64,000 bases of DNA from Thiosulfatimonas sediminis (GTDB lineage Bacteria; Pseudomonadota; Gammaproteobacteria; Thiomicrospirales; Thiomicrospiraceae). How positions within the stretch are numbered: position 1 is the stretch's first letter; each line of letters begins with the position of its first letter. Shown here one piece after another: positions 34,653 through 44,416 of this stretch. The position numbers and the translations under genes were made by a program. Under the pieces are notes generated by a model. The model searched no databases, was not told the DNA's origin, and saw only the letters and a program-made list of their open reading frames with translations. The stretch lies in assembly GCF_011398355.1 (NCBI RefSeq), contig NZ_AP021889.1, positions 1,364,001-1,428,000 on the forward strand. Reading direction: 5' to 3'.

Positions 34653-35423
34653 TTGATACATCCAACTGCTATTATTGATGCGCAGGCGCGCATTGCCGCC
34701 GATGTGGAAATTGGCCCGTTTTGTGTGATTGAAGGCGATGTAGTGATTGATTCCGGTTCTAAGCTTGACTCTCACGTTGTCGTTTCTGGGCCAACACGAA
34801 TTGGTAAAAATAACCGTTTTTATCCATTTGGTTCAATTGGGGCGGCCCCACAAGATAAAAAGTATGCTGGCGAGCCGACAATGTTAATCATTGGCGATAA
34901 TAATACTTTTCGCGAAAATGTGACCTTAAACCGAGGCACCGTTCAAGACATTGCAAAAACGGTTATTGGTAATGATAACTGGATCATGGCTGGAGTGCAT
35001 ATTGCCCACGATTGCATTGTAGGCAACCATTGTATTATGGCGAATAATGTCGCTTTGGCAGGACACGTCGAAGTCCAAGATTGGGCGATTTTGGGTGGCT
35101 ATACATTGGTTCACCAGTTTTGTCGTATTGGTGAACATGCTTTCTGTGGTATGGGTAGCGTGATTAACCAAGATGTACCAGATTTTGTGGTTGTCTCAGG
35201 CAATATTGCAGAAGCGAAATCGGTGAATTTAGAAGGGTTAAAGCGTCGCAATTTCGATAGTGTTCAACGTACTTTAGTCAAGCGCGCCTTTAAGATTATT
35301 TATCGTAATCAGCTCAGTATTAAAGCGGCGATTAGTGAACTGCAAGCTCAAAATGATGAAAAGGGTACTTTAGACCATTTAATTGCCTTTTTAGAAAGCT
35401 CAACGCGCGGCATTACGCGCTAA
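34653..35423 (+). CDS. lpxA: UDP-N-acetylglucosamine O-acyltransferase
   Basis: LpxA catalyses the first step of lipid A synthesis. The gene starts with TTG 2 bases after the fabZ stop. The 256-residue product is a hexapeptide beta helix starting IHPTAIIDAQARIAADVEIG, with the catalytic His in GVHIAHDCIVG (about 124) and a helical C-terminal domain. Confidence 0.96.
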   Translation: MIHPTAIIDAQARIAADVEIGPFCVIEGDVVIDSGSKLDSHVVVSGPTRIGKNNRFYPFGSIGAAPQDKKYAGEPTMLIIGDNNTFRENVTLNRGTVQDIAKTVIGNDNWIMAGVHIAHDCIVGNHCIMANNVALAGHVEVQDWAILGGYTLVHQFCRIGEHAFCGMGSVINQDVPDFVVVSGNIAEAKSVNLEGLKRRNFDSVQRTLVKRAFKIIYRNQLSIKAAISELQAQNDEKGTLDHLIAFLESSTRGITR

Positions 35424-35446
35424 GTATCTTGTTCTGTTTTATCAAT

Positions 35447-35473
35447 AACGCAGTCTTAAAGCTGCGTTTTTTT
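35447..35473 (+). terminator. Terminator between lpxA and lpxB
   Basis: AACGCAG/CTGCGTT encloses 8 bases and is followed by a T tract. lpxB starts 17 bases later, so this may act as an attenuator. Confidence 0.7.
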
Positions 35474-35490
35474 GTTTAAGAAGCCGTCTA

Positions 35491-36714
35491 ATGAATTTGA
35501 TCCAAGAAATAACGGATTCCGCACATCACGCGATGTCCAACAATCTGACCATTGCCTTGGTTGCGGGCGAAATGTCCGGTGATACGCTGGGCGCAAATTT
35601 ACTGCAAGCGCTTAAAAGCCGTTATCCGCATGCGCGATTTATTGGGATTGGCGGTCCCAAAATGATTGCCGAGGGGATGCAATCTTGGTATCCGATGGAG
35701 CGCTTATCGGTTATGGGATTTTTTGAGGTATTAAAACGGCTACGCGAACTTTTAGTGTTGCGTAAACAGTTAATTCAACGCTTGATAGTAGAAAAACCGG
35801 ATGTATTTATCGGTATTGATGCGCCGGACTTTAATTTTACAGTTGAAAAGAAATTAAAAGCCCATGGAATTACGACCGTGCATTATGTTGGGCCGTCGGT
35901 TTGGGCGTGGCGTGAAAAACGTTTGGCAAAAATCAAACAAGCAGTTGATGGCGTCTTAGTACTCTTTCCATTTGAACCAGCCTATTATCACCGCTATGCC
36001 ATTCCAGTTGCGTTTGTGGGCCATCCTTTAGCGCAACAGGTACCTGAAATACCCGATAAGGCGCGCGCTCGAACGCAGCTGGGGTTCGCTGTCGATTTGC
36101 CATTGACCGCAATTTTACCCGGTTCGCGGATGAGTGAAATCAATCAAATGACAACGCCTTATTTACTTGCTGCGGCGCAAGTGTCGCATACTTGTCCGAG
36201 GATGCATTTTGTGATTCCGGTTGTCCATCAAACCGCAATGGCTGCGATTCAACAGGCGATAGAAATATTGTTAAAAACTGAAGAAATAAGCGCAGAATTT
36301 GTCGCCAAATTGCATTTGTTAGATGGGCAAGCACAATTAGCATTAGAAGCGTGCGATCAAGCGTTGGTGACTTCTGGCACCGCCACCTTAGAATGTGCTT
36401 TGATGCGCCGCCCATTGATTTTGGCGATTAAGGTACATCCACTGTCTTATTGGATTATGTCTAAATTGGCCACAACTCAATGGATTGGTTTGCCCAACAT
36501 TTTGGCCAACCGCAGCATCGTTCCTGAGCTTATCCAAGCGCAAGCGACTGCTCCTAAAATAGCCCAGTCGTTGTTGGCGTTAATAGATTCTGTGCCCCTT
36601 CGTCAACAGCAATGCTCAGCTTTTGAAATTCAATATCAACAACTAAAGCAGCCAAGTGCAGACTTAGCCGTAGAGGCGCTGCGTAAATGGAGTCGGTTGG
36701 ACGCCGTACGATGA
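35491..36714 (+). CDS. lpxB: Lipid-A-disaccharide synthase
   Basis: LpxB joins UDP-diacylglucosamine and lipid X. The GT19 fold is recognised by [38 protein letters not shown] and the second-domain [10 protein letters not shown] and [11 protein letters not shown] motifs. From ATG 35491 it has 407 residues. ATG 35533 starts closer to the family N terminus ([13 protein letters not shown]) but has no visible ribosome binding site. Confidence 0.95.
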   Translation: MNLIQEITDSAHHAMSNNLTIALVAGEMSGDTLGANLLQALKSRYPHARFIGIGGPKMIAEGMQSWYPMERLSVMGFFEVLKRLRELLVLRKQLIQRLIVEKPDVFIGIDAPDFNFTVEKKLKAHGITTVHYVGPSVWAWREKRLAKIKQAVDGVLVLFPFEPAYYHRYAIPVAFVGHPLAQQVPEIPDKARARTQLGFAVDLPLTAILPGSRMSEINQMTTPYLLAAAQVSHTCPRMHFVIPVVHQTAMAAIQQAIEILLKTEEISAEFVAKLHLLDGQAQLALEACDQALVTSGTATLECALMRRPLILAIKVHPLSYWIMSKLATTQWIGLPNILANRSIVPELIQAQATAPKIAQSLLALIDSVPLRQQQCSAFEIQYQQLKQPSADLAVEALRKWSRLDAVR

Positions 36715-37328
36715 ATAAGCAAATTGATTTATTTCCAATAACGAGTCGACAAGTCATTGTTGGGGTGGATGAAGTTGGGCGGGGGCCTTTGATTGGCGAC
36801 GTGGTTGCGGCGGCGGTGATACTGCCGGAAGATTGTTCGTTGCTGCTAGCGGACTCTAAAAAACTGTCTGAAAAAAAACGCGAACTCTTGTTTGAGCGTA
36901 TTACAGAACAGGCCTTGGCTTACAGTATTCAAGTCGCCACTCCAGCAGAAATTGATGCCTTAAACATTTTACAAGCGACCATGTTAGCGATGCGCCGCGC
37001 GATTGAGGATGTGGCTCGTCAACACCCTTTTGATATGGCGATGGTTGACGGCAATCGTTGTCCCAAAATTGCGCATCCTTGTACGGCGATTATAAAAGGT
37101 GACAGTAAAGTGGCGGCTATTTCAGCGGCGTCGATTCTGGCAAAAGTATATCGTGATCGGCAGATGTATCAACTAGACCAATTACATCCGCAATACGGTT
37201 TTGCTCAGCACAAAGGTTACCCAACCGCCGCACATCTTAAAATATTGCAAACCCTACCGCTATTAGACGGTTATCGCGCCTCTTTCAAACCGGTGAAAGC
37301 TCTGCTTGAAGCCCGTCAAGGAAATTAA
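36711..37328 (+). CDS. rnhB: Ribonuclease HII
   Basis: RNase HII cuts at ribonucleotides in DNA. ATG 36711 overlaps the lpxB stop (ATGA) and gives 205 residues. Acidic catalytic residues are seen in [18 protein letters not shown] (Asp, Glu) and MVDGNRCP (Asp). The tail [10 protein letters not shown] is typical. Confidence 0.96.
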   Translation: MNKQIDLFPITSRQVIVGVDEVGRGPLIGDVVAAAVILPEDCSLLLADSKKLSEKKRELLFERITEQALAYSIQVATPAEIDALNILQATMLAMRRAIEDVARQHPFDMAMVDGNRCPKIAHPCTAIIKGDSKVAAISAASILAKVYRDRQMYQLDQLHPQYGFAQHKGYPTAAHLKILQTLPLLDGYRASFKPVKALLEARQGN

Positions 37329-37463
37329 GATTTATTGGTTTGCGTCAAGTGTCGGATAGTTAAACGCGCTTGGCGTAGGATTTATTGTTTCATTCCGTTA
37401 AAATCGGGCTAAACCAAATCTTTAATTCAATACCGTTACTTCCGAAATTGGAGCCTTTTGCTC

Positions 37464-38438
37464 ATGAGTACTACGCTAGAACAAGTCGAAAAAACCGCTC
37501 AGTTAAGTAAAAACAATCAGCTTAGTTTGATGATTTTCCAAGTACAGTTTGCAAAAGAAGATTATCATCCGCCGTATTACGGGATGAATGTCTTTAAAGT
37601 GCGCGAAGTGCTCGAAGGGCGCAGCTACCCAGTGGCTCCGATGCCGGACACCAATGATTTAATCGAAGGGATGATTGAATTGCGTGGCGTTTATTTGCCG
37701 GTTATCGATTTACCGCACTGGATGGGTTTTCCGATGACACCAGAAGAGCGAGAAAAGTCGATTATTATCGTTTCTGATTTTAGCCATAATTTTGTTGGTT
37801 TACGTGTGTCACATATCTTCGGGGTTGAAGAAAAAAATTGGTCTGATATTCATCCTGCATCAAATTACAACGTAAATGTAAATACCAATCAGATTATTAA
37901 CCATACCTACTTAGAAAATAGCAAAACGCTTTGTTTTATTCTTGATATTGAAAAATTGCTGATTGAGGCGATGCCGACGATGGCAGAGAAGATTTTTACC
38001 TCAGCACGAGAAATTGACCCTTCGGCAAATTCGTTTTCAGATGACATCACTAGTCGAACTATTCTTTTTGCTGAAGACTCTAAGTCGATTCAGAAATACA
38101 TGGGGATGGTATTTGACCAGCTTGGCTTAAGATACCTACCGTTCAATAATGGCCGTTTGTTATTGGATTATGTCGACAAATTGGATGATATGAGCGAGAT
38201 TTCGATGGTTTTTACCGATCTCGAAATGCCAGTTGCGTCTGGCCACACGGTCATTAAAGAACTGCGGAGTAAACCTAAAACGCGAAATATTCCGATTATT
38301 GTGCATACCTCAATGACCAGTGAAAATAACTCGCGTGAAGTGCTTGAGCTTGGTGCCAGCTATTTTATTGGTAAAGTTGATACCGATTTAATTGTCGACA
38401 CCATTAATAAAGTACAAGAAGCTTTTTATAAAAAATAA
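37464..38438 (+). CDS. cheV: Chemotaxis coupling protein CheV
   Basis: CheV couples chemoreceptors to CheA and is modulated by phosphorylation. ATG 37464 follows GGAG at 37450. An N-terminal CheW domain (about 20-175, with VREVLEGRSYPVAPMP and GMIELRGVYLPVIDL) is joined to a receiver domain (about 205-320). The receiver has the acidic pair in FAEDS, the phospho-Asp in FTDLEMP, the Thr in HTSMT and the Lys in IGKVD. Protein length 324. It stands apart from any che operon in this window. Confidence 0.93.
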   Translation: MSTTLEQVEKTAQLSKNNQLSLMIFQVQFAKEDYHPPYYGMNVFKVREVLEGRSYPVAPMPDTNDLIEGMIELRGVYLPVIDLPHWMGFPMTPEEREKSIIIVSDFSHNFVGLRVSHIFGVEEKNWSDIHPASNYNVNVNTNQIINHTYLENSKTLCFILDIEKLLIEAMPTMAEKIFTSAREIDPSANSFSDDITSRTILFAEDSKSIQKYMGMVFDQLGLRYLPFNNGRLLLDYVDKLDDMSEISMVFTDLEMPVASGHTVIKELRSKPKTRNIPIIVHTSMTSENNSREVLELGASYFIGKVDTDLIVDTINKVQEAFYKK

Positions 38439-38455
38439 CCGAATTTATTGAACTC

Positions 38456-38484
38456 CGCCATGCAGAAAGCATAGCGGGTTTTAT
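38456..38484 (+). terminator. Terminator after cheV
   Basis: CCGCC-ATGC and GCAT-A-GCGGG pair around AGAAA, followed by TTTTAT. Confidence 0.7.
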
Positions 38485-38504
38485 CGTGAGCTTGTTAGAG
38501 TTTG

Positions 38505-38720
38505 TTAGGCTTTAGTGTTAATGTTTTGCCCAAGATTGGCTGGCAAACCTTGTGTATTTGAGGCTTGTGGTAAAGCGTCAAGTAATGCTAAAGCACCTTC
38601 GGTTTGCGTATCCAAAGCTTTTTTTAACATCGTCACTTGAACCTGTGCCTCTGTTCCCGCTTCTTTTTGCGCTAGTGCTGCAGACACTGCACCACCGGCG
38701 CTGATTCCTGAAATATCCAT
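38505..38720 (-). CDS. yjfB: YjfB-family putative motility protein
   Basis: The 71-residue protein begins MDISGISAGGAVSAALAQKEAGTE-like, which is the YjfB family N terminus, and is rich in Ala, Gln and Thr. A strong AGGAGG lies before the ATG and a sigma-28-like promoter lies 31-57 bases upstream. This fits an association with flagellar motility. Its molecular role is unknown. Confidence 0.85.
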   Translation of the reverse strand: MDISGISAGGAVSAALAQKEAGTEAQVQVTMLKKALDTQTEGALALLDALPQASNTQGLPANLGQNINTKA

Positions 38721-38750
38721 ATGTCCTCCTGATTAAAAGCATCAAAATCG

Positions 38751-38777
38751 TTAACGGCTGCTCTACCAAAAGCTTTA
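38751..38777 (-). promoter_or_regulatory. Sigma-28 (FliA) promoter of yjfB
   Basis: On the minus strand TAAAGCTT (38777-38770), an 11-base spacer and GCCGTTAA (38758-38751) match the FliA consensus TAAAGTTT-N11-GCCGATAA at 13 of 16 bases with exact spacing. Confidence 0.75.
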
Positions 38778-38884
38778 ATAAAATAATACCTGCTGCCATT
38801 TGGATTTGTCCTATATCTCCATAAGGTACAATTTGCCAACAACTTAAAAACATAAATCTTGGCTGCAATTAAATGGAGTGAACC

Positions 38885-40267
38885 ATGAATGAAATTAAAT
38901 GCCCGCATTGCGGTGAGGCTTTTAAAATTGACGAAGCCGGTTATGCCGATATTGTTAAACAGGTGCGCGACAGTGATTTTGAGCAGCAGATACAGCAGCG
39001 TCTGGAACTGGCCGAAAAAGAGAAGCACAGTGCGATTGAACTGGCTAAAGCACAAGTAATCCGCGCAATGGAAAAAACCACAGCGCAGCAAGAGACGCAG
39101 ATTCAAGCGTTACAAGCCAGATTAGATGCCGGTGAAAACCATAAAAAATTAGCCGTTGCCGAAGCCTTACAAAGCGTTGAAAAACAGCGTGATGCGCTGG
39201 CCATGCAGTTGCAGCAAACGCGCCACGAAATGGATATTGCTACGCAGTTAGCTAATGCACATTTACTTAGCGAACTGCAACAAGCAGAAGCGCAAAAAGC
39301 GGCAGAAATTGAACGTCTAAAAACGCAACTTGATGCCCAAGCCACAATGCAAAAGTTAGCGGTACAAGAAGCGTTAAGCGGAGTACTACAAGAGCGCAAT
39401 GCCTTACAGAATGCGCTAGAAAAATCCGCTTTGGAAAAACAAATTTCTGAAAAATCCTTAAAGGATAAATATGAAACGCAAATCAAAGACCGTGATGAAG
39501 CCATTGAGCGTTTAAAAGAGATGAAAGCGAAACTATCCACAAAAATGGTGGGTGAAACTTTAGAACAACACTGCGAAAACGAATTTAATCGTATCCGTGC
39601 GACCGCCTTTCAAAATGCCTATTTTGAAAAAGATAACGACGCCAGCAGTGGCAGTAAAGGCGACTACATTTTTCGGGATTTTGATACTGCCAAGACAGAG
39701 ATTGTTTCGATTATGTTCGAAATGAAAAATGAAAACGAAACAACGGTGGCCAAAAAGAAAAATGAAGATTTCTTAAAAGAGCTGGACCGTGACCGTAACG
39801 AAAAAGGATGTGAGTATGCGGTTTTGGTCTCATTACTAGAAGCGGATAACGAGTTTTACAATACCGGAATCGTTGATGTTTCCTACCGCTATCCTAAAAT
39901 GTATGTCATTCGCCCACAATTTTTTATTCCGATGATTACGCTGTTACGCAATGCGGCAATGAATTCAATGGCTTATAAATCTGAACTGGCTTTAGTTAAA
40001 GCACAAAATATTGACGTTACCAACTTTGAAAACGATTTAGAGAAATTTAAAGATGCTTTTGGCAAGAATTACGACCTAGCATCGCGTAAATTCCAAACGG
40101 CGATTGATGAAATTGATAAATCTATTACACACTTGCAAAAAACCAAAGACGCCCTGATCGGCGCAGATCGAAACCTAAGACTGGCTAATGACAAGGCACA
40201 AGACGTTACGGTTAAAAAACTTACGCGTAATAACCCAACCATGAAAGCGATGTTTGACGAACTCTAA
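38885..40267 (+). CDS. DUF2130 coiled-coil protein
   Basis: The 460-residue protein starts with a zinc-ribbon-like [10 protein letters not shown] (single CxxC), continues as a long coiled coil (about 30-235) and ends in the DUF2130 domain (about 240-400, KGDYIFRD...[19 protein letters not shown]...[20 protein letters not shown]). The domain resembles restriction-endonuclease-like folds, and I see acidic and Lys residues that could form such a site. Biological role unknown. Confidence 0.88.
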   Translation: MNEIKCPHCGEAFKIDEAGYADIVKQVRDSDFEQQIQQRLELAEKEKHSAIELAKAQVIRAMEKTTAQQETQIQALQARLDAGENHKKLAVAEALQSVEKQRDALAMQLQQTRHEMDIATQLANAHLLSELQQAEAQKAAEIERLKTQLDAQATMQKLAVQEALSGVLQERNALQNALEKSALEKQISEKSLKDKYETQIKDRDEAIERLKEMKAKLSTKMVGETLEQHCENEFNRIRATAFQNAYFEKDNDASSGSKGDYIFRDFDTAKTEIVSIMFEMKNENETTVAKKKNEDFLKELDRDRNEKGCEYAVLVSLLEADNEFYNTGIVDVSYRYPKMYVIRPQFFIPMITLLRNAAMNSMAYKSELALVKAQNIDVTNFENDLEKFKDAFGKNYDLASRKFQTAIDEIDKSITHLQKTKDALIGADRNLRLANDKAQDVTVKKLTRNNPTMKAMFDEL

Positions 40268-40309
40268 CGAGACACAAAACAAGTCCATGAGGGCTTGTTC
40301 TGTATCTCC
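40268..40309 (+). repeat. Member C of the dispersed repeat family (hairpin only)
   Basis: GAGACACAAAACAAGTCC and GGGCTTGTTCTGTATCTC pair over 18 positions (G-T pairs allowed) around ATGA. It equals the two termini of the family joined with no interior, and lies just after the DUF2130 stop. Confidence 0.55.
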
Positions 40310-40449
40310 TTAAAGCGCTATCTATGAATGTTTTAGAAAGTTTTTATAGTATTAAAACTCAAAAGGACACCAATTATTTGGTTTATTATCAATCAGGATA
40401 ATTCATGAAAAATACTATAATGATTTGACAGATTTAAAAGGTATTGCGT

Positions 40450-40868
40450 ATGTATGTACACTTGCTTAACTTGATGAGAGATCCCGCTTTCCTGCACGAT
40501 GACGAATACCATATTATTTTTGCAAATCGTGCGTATTTGGCATTAACCTCCAGTCTTTTGGAAGAGGTTGTTGGAAAACCTTACTATACGATTTTCCCTA
40601 AACGCGATGCTCCTTTACAGAGTTGTCGGGAGGCGATTAAAGAGGAAGGAGCCGAGGAGCATACCGAAACCTCATAGAAAACGGTGAAGCCTATCTAAAC
40701 CGCTCTTTATCACTTATTCCAAAAAGTGAAGGCGACATTCTTAATGTTCATATCTTCGAGAATATCAAATTTCCACTTCAGCTTGAAGAACTGCTCAATC
40801 ACCTTCCCCAAAAGATGTTTGTCAAAGACAAAGAGAGTAAGTGCCAAATTAAAGGGATAACGTTGTAA
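40450..40868 (+). pseudogene. Broken PAS-domain sensor gene
   Basis: The first frame (from ATG 40450, stop 40675-40677) encodes a PAS start: MRDPAFLHDDEYHIIFANRAYL then VVGKPYYTIFP. After one frame change near 40665 the reading continues as IENGEAYLNRSLSLIPKSEG and then LLNHLPQKMFVKDKESKCQ, the start of a second PAS domain, ending at 40868. Another remnant, VFELETLRYGQDAELEKSL, lies at about 40873-40945. The output domain is missing, so this is a decayed multi-PAS regulator. Confidence 0.75.
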
Positions 40869-40954
40869 AGTGCGTGTTTGAGTTAGAAACTTTACGGTAC
40901 GGGCAAGATGCGGAATTAGAAAAGTCTTTAAAAAACAGGGTGTTATAAACGAAA

Positions 40955-40982
40955 AAAAGCGCCTGATCAGGGCGCTTTTTCA
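40955..40982. terminator. Bidirectional terminator between the PAS pseudogene and rpmJ
   Basis: AGCGCCC-type stem (AGCGCC/GGCGCT around CTGATCAG) is flanked by A7 on one side and T5 on the other, so it works on both strands. It is 26 bases past the rpmJ stop. Confidence 0.8.
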
Positions 40983-41007
40983 TCTGCAGCTTACGCTAAC
41001 CGAAGTA

Positions 41008-41133
41008 TTAACGCTGACGCGCTTTGAACTTAGGGTTAGTTTTATTGATCACGTAAACTTTACCGCGACGTTTTACAACTTGGCAGTCTTTATGACGAGT
41101 TTTAGCAGATTTTAGTGAAGATAAGATTTTCAT
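41008..41133 (-). CDS. rpmJ: 50S ribosomal protein L36, type B (zinc-independent)
   Basis: The minus-strand frame encodes 41 residues: [31 protein letters not shown] and [10 protein letters not shown]. This matches the longer YkgO-type L36. Only one Cys remains, so the zinc-ribbon ligands of classical L36 are absent. In many bacteria this paralogue replaces the zinc-binding L36 under zinc starvation and is Zur-controlled. No classical Zur box is obvious here; a palindrome lies upstream at 41185-41198. Confidence 0.93.
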   Translation of the reverse strand: MKILSSLKSAKTRHKDCQVVKRRGKVYVINKTNPKFKARQR

Positions 41134-41184
41134 CAGATATATCCATTTTGCGTGCCGAATATTTCAAAACCAATTCGACTTAAG

Positions 41185-41198
41185 TTCAAATATTTGAA
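41185..41198. promoter_or_regulatory. Perfect palindrome upstream of rpmJ
   Basis: TTCAAATATTTGAA is a perfect 14-bp palindrome 52 bases before the rpmJ start, with a related partial copy (AATATTTCAAAA, 41158-41169). It may be an operator for rpmJ. The protein is not known. Confidence 0.4.
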
Positions 41199-41429
41199 GC
41201 GCCGGATTATAGGGGAAACTCCGTCTAATGTCCAGCCTACTGATGTGCTTTATTTTTTGGGGCTTATCCTTGAGCTATCAACAGCTTTACCCACAGCGAA
41301 TAGCGCGTTGCATGGTGTGGATACTCCGATTGTGATGGCGATGATTTGGATTCGTTTGTTGGCTGCAATCGAATAGAAGAGGATTTGCAGTATAATGGCG
41401 CGAATTTATACAAACTGTGACGGACAAGA

Positions 41430-43367
41430 ATGGCGGCCAAAAAAAACTCCAGCAGTAAACCCCTTTTAACTCTCGATGCAGTGATGGGCGAAGGTGGGGT
41501 TTTAAGTAATCTTGTGGAAGGCTATTCGCCGCGCCAAGCGCAGCTTGAAATGGCGCAGGAGGTGGTTGATCTTATTGCCGCGCAAGAGACGTTATTGGCC
41601 GAAGCAGGAACGGGAACAGGTAAGACCTTTGCTTATTTAGTGCCCGCGTTATTAAGCGGTAAAAAAGTGATTGTGTCCACCGCAACGAAAACCTTACAAG
41701 AGCAGTTAGTTCAGAAAGATTTACCAATGCTCTTTGGTGCTTGTCAAATTAAAGGCAAGCCACATTTGCTCAAAGGGCGTGACAATTATGTCTGTCCGCA
41801 GCGTTTGGAAATTACCGAGACCGTTGAGCAACATTCCAAAGACGATTGGAAGAAACTCGCTCTGATTCGTAGCTGGGTTGAGGACAGTACCACAAGTGGC
41901 GATAGAGCTGAGTTAGCCGACGTGCCTGAATCGGATCCGATTTGGCGCAAAACCTGTGCGCGTCTGGAGTTTTGTCAAGCAGCGGAGTGTTCCAGTGATT
42001 TAGGTTGTTTTTATCCGCAACAGAAACAGCAAGCGCAAGATGCGCAAGTGCTGGTGGTTAATCATCATCTGTTTTGTGCTGACATTGCATTACGCGAGCA
42101 AGGCTTTGGTGAGTTATTGCCGCAAGCAGATATTTATATTTTTGACGAAGCGCATCAATTACCGGATATTGCCGCGCAGTTTTTGGGGTTTAGTTTGTCG
42201 CGCATCCAGTTGGAAGAGTTGGTGCGTGATATTGGTCAAGCGCAAAAAGCGGATGCGCCAGAGTCGCAATCCATCGTAGATCAAGCGCAGCAATTTTCAG
42301 AACAAATCAAATTGCTGAATGAGACTCTCGGCAAATGGGAAAAACGCTGGACTTGGGAACAATTGGAACAGCAAGTCGCGTTTCAAAATCAGTTAAAACG
42401 AGTGATACAAAGCCTAACGCAGTTGACCGATAGTTTAAAACAGCTGACCGAACGCGGTAAGCAAATAGCGTCGGTGCACAAGCGGAGCAAAGATTTTTTA
42501 GAGCAGTTGAATGATTGGCGCTCTGAAAGTGCTGAAAATAAAATTCGCTGGGTTGAGTCTTCAATGGGGCGTTTTCGGTTGCATTTAACCCCGTTGAATG
42601 TTTCAGGGCCTTTTAGTCGGCAACGTGATGCTCTTGGAGGCGCTTGGTTGTTTACTTCTGCTACTTTAAGTGTTCGTAATAACTTTGATTATTTCGCTAA
42701 GCGCTTGGGTTTGCTTGATGCTCGAACAGCTCATTGGGTCAGCCCATTTGATTATCCTCAACAAGCGGTGGTTTATCATCCAATTGGTTTACCAGAACCT
42801 AAAGACCCGCGTTATATAAAGATTTGTTTACGTGCGGCTTGGCCATTACTAAAGGCCAGTGATGGCAGAGCGTTTTTGCTATTTACAAGCCACCGCGCTT
42901 TACAAGAAGCGCGCGAGATTTTGAGTGAGCATTGGTATGGGACTTTACTGGTTCAAGGCGACCAGCCAAAGTCCGTTTTATTACAGCGTTTTCGCGAGGT
43001 TCAGTCCCCGATATTATTGGGCACCAGTAGTTTTTGGGAGGGGGTTGACGTTAAAGGGGAAGCGCTTAAGTTTGTTTTAATTGACCGAATCCCATTTGCG
43101 CCACCGGACGACCCGATTGTTAAGGCACGCGAAGAGTATCTAAAAGAGAAAGGACTAAATGGTTTTGTGCATTTTCAACTGCCCGAAGCGGTGATCGCCA
43201 TGAAACAGGGCGCAGGGCGCTTAATACGAGATACGCAAGATCGTGGCGTATTAATGCTTTGTGACCCACGCCTTTCCTCTAAAGGCTACGGCAAGACCAT
43301 TAGCGACAGTTTGCCAGCGTTTAAATGGGTGTATCGCTCAGAAGACGCACTGCCTTTTTTAGAATAA
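41430..43367 (+). CDS. DinG/YoaA-family ATP-dependent DNA helicase
   Basis: The 645-residue SF2 XPD-like helicase has Walker A AEAGTGTGKT (about 57-66), four Cys of the Fe-S cluster (NYVCPQR, CARLEFC, CSSDLGC region, about 110-200), DEAH in IFDEAHQLPD and late motifs FWEGVDVKGE and KQGAGRLIRD. Such helicases unwind forked DNA and R-loops. YoaA is the nearer relative, because tsaB follows as it does beside yoaA in E. coli. TATAAT at 41391-41396 is a plausible -10. Confidence 0.93.
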   Translation: MAAKKNSSSKPLLTLDAVMGEGGVLSNLVEGYSPRQAQLEMAQEVVDLIAAQETLLAEAGTGTGKTFAYLVPALLSGKKVIVSTATKTLQEQLVQKDLPMLFGACQIKGKPHLLKGRDNYVCPQRLEITETVEQHSKDDWKKLALIRSWVEDSTTSGDRAELADVPESDPIWRKTCARLEFCQAAECSSDLGCFYPQQKQQAQDAQVLVVNHHLFCADIALREQGFGELLPQADIYIFDEAHQLPDIAAQFLGFSLSRIQLEELVRDIGQAQKADAPESQSIVDQAQQFSEQIKLLNETLGKWEKRWTWEQLEQQVAFQNQLKRVIQSLTQLTDSLKQLTERGKQIASVHKRSKDFLEQLNDWRSESAENKIRWVESSMGRFRLHLTPLNVSGPFSRQRDALGGAWLFTSATLSVRNNFDYFAKRLGLLDARTAHWVSPFDYPQQAVVYHPIGLPEPKDPRYIKICLRAAWPLLKASDGRAFLLFTSHRALQEAREILSEHWYGTLLVQGDQPKSVLLQRFREVQSPILLGTSSFWEGVDVKGEALKFVLIDRIPFAPPDDPIVKAREEYLKEKGLNGFVHFQLPEAVIAMKQGAGRLIRDTQDRGVLMLCDPRLSSKGYGKTISDSLPAFKWVYRSEDALPFLE

Positions 43368-43441
43368 AATCGTTAATTTGTGTTAGTCGGCAATGGCTTC
43401 GACCTGCGCAGTCAATTTATTGAGAATTTGGAATCACTACT

Positions 43442-44209
43442 ATGGTTATAGACTCCGCGCCACAAACCCTTTTGGCGCTTGACACCTCTACGGCAAATTG
43501 TTCGGTCGCTTTGCTGCATCAGCAGGAAATCTATGCGATTCACGAAATGACACCGCAACAACATGCGCACCGGATTTTACCGATGATCGACGAACTGCTT
43601 CAACAAGCAGGAATCGACGGTTCACAAATTGATTTGATTGCTTTTGGCGAAGGACCTGGCGCTTTCACGGGCATCCGTATTGCGGCAGGGGTCGTTCAGG
43701 GACTGGCGCTGGGTTGGAATACGCCGTTTTTAGCGATTTCATCTTTAGAAGCGATGGCGTATCAATTGGTTAAGGCTGAAGCTGGAAACCAAGCGGTTAT
43801 CTGGGTGGCGTTAATGGATGCGCGAATGAATGAACTTTACTGGCAACAGGGAACGTTTAATCCGAATATTAGCGTGCCTTGGCAAGCTGAGGTTTGCCAA
43901 CTCCTTAGCCCACTGGCGGTAAACGAACGTTTGATGGACTTGCAGCAACAAGTACAGGCTTCTGGTCAAGTGATGATTGTGGTCGGAGATATAGAAAAAG
44001 CGTATCCAGAAATTGCCCAAGCGCAAGCGCTTTATCATGACACCTTGCCGAATGCCCACGCCATGCTGCGTTTGGCGCAGCAATACTATCCCAATAGATT
44101 AGGTTTGGAGCAAGGCTTACCAATGCCATTGTATTTGCGGAATGAGGTTGCCGAAACCATTGAGCAGCGCCAAGCGCGCCGTATTATGGAAGAGAATAAT
44201 CCAAATTAG
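43442..44209 (+). CDS. tsaB: tRNA threonylcarbamoyladenosine synthesis protein TsaB
   Basis: TsaB is the inactive Hsp70/actin-fold partner that holds TsaD and TsaE in t6A37 synthesis. The N terminus LLALDTSTANCSVAL, the FGEGPGAFTGIRIAAGVVQGLA segment and the LEAMAYQ motif identify it. The 255-residue length is typical. It is co-directional with the YoaA-like helicase. Confidence 0.94.
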   Translation: MVIDSAPQTLLALDTSTANCSVALLHQQEIYAIHEMTPQQHAHRILPMIDELLQQAGIDGSQIDLIAFGEGPGAFTGIRIAAGVVQGLALGWNTPFLAISSLEAMAYQLVKAEAGNQAVIWVALMDARMNELYWQQGTFNPNISVPWQAEVCQLLSPLAVNERLMDLQQQVQASGQVMIVVGDIEKAYPEIAQAQALYHDTLPNAHAMLRLAQQYYPNRLGLEQGLPMPLYLRNEVAETIEQRQARRIMEENNPN

Positions 44210-44369
44210 TTAATCCAAGTTAGTAAAGCTAGTGAGAAGTGCAACGGAAGTTTCATACTTTTTCAATGTTGAATTTGGTTACGCACGCGCTGCTTAAAAT
44301 ATAATCAATGCTTGAAAAGTGTTTGATGTAAAAGGCTTTTGTAAGATTACAAAACCATTACACACACGC

Positions 44370-44378
44370 TTATCCACA
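44370..44378 (+). promoter_or_regulatory. Perfect DnaA-box sequence upstream of uspA
   Basis: TTATCCACA matches the DnaA box consensus. It lies 39 bases before the uspA start. A single box may regulate transcription or titrate DnaA, or be chance. Confidence 0.35.
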
Positions 44379-44416
44379 GATATTGTGTACAACTCATACC
44401 GATTACTGGAGTGTTT

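Noticed and set aside
41152-41376. 74-codon plus-strand frame between rpmJ and the helicase
   Set aside because: No ribosome binding site; it covers the promoter space of both genes and reads as random sequence.
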